Part shown: positions 14,460-15,338 of the stretch, one piece after another | Numbering within the stretch: position 1 is the stretch's first letter | Layout of the letters: every line of letters begins with the position of its first letter | Source of the DNA: Rubrobacter sp. | GTDB taxonomy: Bacteria; Actinomycetota; Rubrobacteria; Rubrobacterales; Rubrobacteraceae | Length of the DNA stretch: 15,338 nt | Reading direction: 5' to 3' | NCBI GenBank assembly: GCA_016781775.1 | Contig: JADDPR010000014.1 | Location: 1-15,338 of the forward strand | Position numbers and translations under genes: made by a program | Notes under the pieces: model-generated | Databases searched by the model: none | The model's input: the letters and a program-made list of their open reading frames with translations, nothing else | Told to the model about the DNA's origin: nothing

Positions 14460-14465
14460 AGTATA
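14460..14465 (-). promoter_or_regulatory. Predicted -10 box (TATACT) of the MarR-type gene
   Basis: TATACT lies exactly 6 nt before the ATG at 14453 on the minus strand, so initiation would fall on or next to the start codon. A TTGAGA (14485-14480) is present, but with a 14-nt spacer, shorter than usual. Confidence 0.5.
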
Positions 14466-14492
14466 GCAGTTTTATTCTTTCTCAAAATAGTC

Positions 14493-14521
14493 TTGACATA
14501 GATTATCTGTAGAGATACTGT
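14493..14521 (+). promoter_or_regulatory. Consensus-type promoter of the membrane protein-PPOX operon
   Basis: A perfect TTGACA (14493-14498), 17-nt spacer and TACTGT (14516-14521) predict initiation near 14528. This leaves a leader of about 27 nt that carries purine-rich ribosome binding sequence (AAGGAG at 14535-14540, AAGGAAGGG at 14542-14550). Confidence 0.7.
14504..14517. promoter_or_regulatory. Palindrome in the promoter, candidate MarR operator
   Basis: TATCT (14504-14508) and AGATA (14513-14517) form a perfect inverted repeat around GTAG, placed in the spacer and overlapping the first two bases of the -10 box. An imperfect 15-bp palindrome (14496-14510, five of seven pairs matching) overlaps it on the -35 side. 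A repressor bound here would block the + strand promoter. Confidence 0.4.
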
Positions 14522-14554
14522 GTTGCTCGTAACGAAGGAGAAAGGAAGGGAAAC

Positions 14555-14992
14555 ATGGAGAGCGTACAGAACTCCCCCCTGAGTAAGGGGCACATCACCC
14601 CGAGCCGGTTGTTGTGGGCGGCGCCGCTCACCGCGTTGGCCGCCGCGTTGGCGAACGCCCTCGTCTACCTTATTGCCGGGGTTGTAGGGGCCATACCATC
14701 CGACTTTGTCATCCCCGGCCCGGGTACGCCGTTGACCCTCGGCATGGTCGTGGGTAGCACCGTCGTGCCCGCGCTTCTGGCCGGCGTCGTCTTCGCGCTG
14801 CTGGGGCGGTTCACGAGGCGGCCGGTCAGGAACTTCGTCGTCCTGGCGGCGGTGCTGTTGGTGCTCTCCTTCGTCACGCCGTTGACCATCCCCGGGGCGC
14901 CACTCTCGATGGTACTGGCGCTGGAGCTGATGCACGTCGTGGCCGCCGTCGTGATCGTAGGCGGGTTGACGACGCTTGCGCGGCGGAGGTAG
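14555..14992 (+). CDS. DUF6069-like small membrane protein
   Basis: This 145-residue protein has four likely membrane helices near 23-47, 61-84, 92-112 and 119-140, with a short charged N-terminus and an Arg-rich C-terminus (LARRR). The pattern of WAAPL in the first helix, VLSFVTPL in the third and the ELMHVVAAVVIVGGL ending resembles actinobacterial DUF6069 proteins; I recognise no biochemical function. A consensus promoter and good ribosome binding sequence precede it. It lies divergent from the MarR-type gene, and the PPOX-class gene follows 4 nt after its stop, so it is probably a target of the regulator. The DUF assignment is from memory and moderate. Confidence 0.75.
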   Translation: MESVQNSPLSKGHITPSRLLWAAPLTALAAALANALVYLIAGVVGAIPSDFVIPGPGTPLTLGMVVGSTVVPALLAGVVFALLGRFTRRPVRNFVVLAAVLLVLSFVTPLTIPGAPLSMVLALELMHVVAAVVIVGGLTTLARRR

Positions 14993-14996
14993 ATCG

Positions 14997-15338
14997 ATGG
15001 CCTCTTTCTCCGAGGCGGAGCTCGGGTACCTTTCGGGGGAGAAGCGGCTGGGACGGCTCGCGACCGTGGACTCCGACGGGATGCCGCACGTGGTGCCGGT
15101 CGGGTGGCGCTACAACCCAGAGACGGGCACGATCGACGTCTCGGGCCGAAACTTCGCCGCCACGAAGAAGTTTCGCAACGTCAAGGCAAACCCGAGAGCG
15201 GCGTTCGTGGTCGACGACGTCCTGCCCCCCTGGAAGCCCCGCTCGGTGATGGTTCGGGGTGACGCCCGGGCTATCGAGAACTCCGACGGCGGGGCGCTGA
15301 TTCGTATCATCCCGGAGAAGATAACCTCCTGGGGTTTA
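14997..15338 (+). CDS. PPOX-class F420-dependent oxidoreductase, partial (MSMEG_5819/OxyR type)
   Basis: The 114 visible residues form a split-barrel flavin/F420-binding protein related to pyridoxamine phosphate oxidase. Motifs are RLGRLATVDSDGMPHVVPVG (18-37), the strand TIDVSGRNFAATKKFRNV, FVVDDVLPPWKPRSVMVRG, and RIIPEKITSWGL at the window edge. These fit the F420-using subfamily that includes OxyR of oxytetracycline biosynthesis, and its members reduce or oxidise small molecules. The F420 preference is inferred from family, not from residues I can prove. About 15-25 residues should lie beyond the window. The ATG has GGAGG 7 nt upstream, inside the end of the previous gene, and only 4 nt separate the two genes, so they form an operon. 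Confidence 0.88.
   Translation, partial: MASFSEAELGYLSGEKRLGRLATVDSDGMPHVVPVGWRYNPETGTIDVSGRNFAATKKFRNVKANPRAAFVVDDVLPPWKPRSVMVRGDARAIENSDGGALIRIIPEKITSWGL

Overview
The window is high-GC actinobacterial chromosome, most like the Rubrobacter lineage. This is inferred from the GC-rich code with many GTG and TTG starts, a group III phosphofructokinase, a PPOX-class enzyme of the F420-using type, and a trpFBA-accDA cluster. I could not run a search to confirm the genus. It looks like ordinary core chromosome: I see no transposase, phage gene, tRNA, rRNA or CRISPR array.

Layout. 1-47 may hold the last codons of a + strand gene cut by the window edge. 133-792 (-) is a DUF2247-like protein of unknown function. 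991-2335 (-) is a two-gene operon, a low-molecular-weight tyrosine-phosphatase-type enzyme followed by a fructosamine-kinase-family enzyme, a pairing that suggests protein deglycation. 2424-3632 (+) is an AI-2E family transporter. 3633-4011 holds no convincing gene but several hairpins. 4012-5956 (+) is an operon of a phosphofructokinase with the residues of a pyrophosphate-dependent enzyme and a hydrolase with the full residue set of fluoroacetate dehalogenases. 6186-9283 (+) is a membrane-anchored GAF-PAS-PAS-GGDEF-EAL cyclic-di-GMP protein, split by a frameshift at a five-C run. 13832 down to 9287 (-) is a tightly overlapping operon trpF-trpB-trpA-accD-accA. 13941-14453 (-) is a MarR-type regulator with its own intrinsic terminator. 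Divergent from it, 14555 to the window end (+) is an operon of a DUF6069-like membrane protein and a PPOX-class oxidoreductase that runs off the end.

Working together. trpFBA makes the last enzymes of tryptophan synthesis, and accDA makes the two halves of acetyl-CoA carboxylase carboxyltransferase. The MarR gene and its divergent neighbour share a short AT-rich region with a consensus promoter and a palindrome placed to act as an operator. Four minus-strand genes that begin transcription units (792, 2335, 13832, 14453) each have a TANNNT -10 box only 6-9 nt before an ATG and little or no ribosome binding site. This predicts leaderless mRNAs. Genes inside operons instead mostly have Shine-Dalgarno sites and often GTG or TTG starts.

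Most noteworthy are the split cyclic-di-GMP protein with its degenerate AADEF motif, the predicted leaderless starts, the kinase-phosphatase deglycation pair, the pyrophosphate-type PFK with its dehalogenase partner, and a possible AUC start for accD. None is clearly a new system; they are specific, testable deviations in known families.
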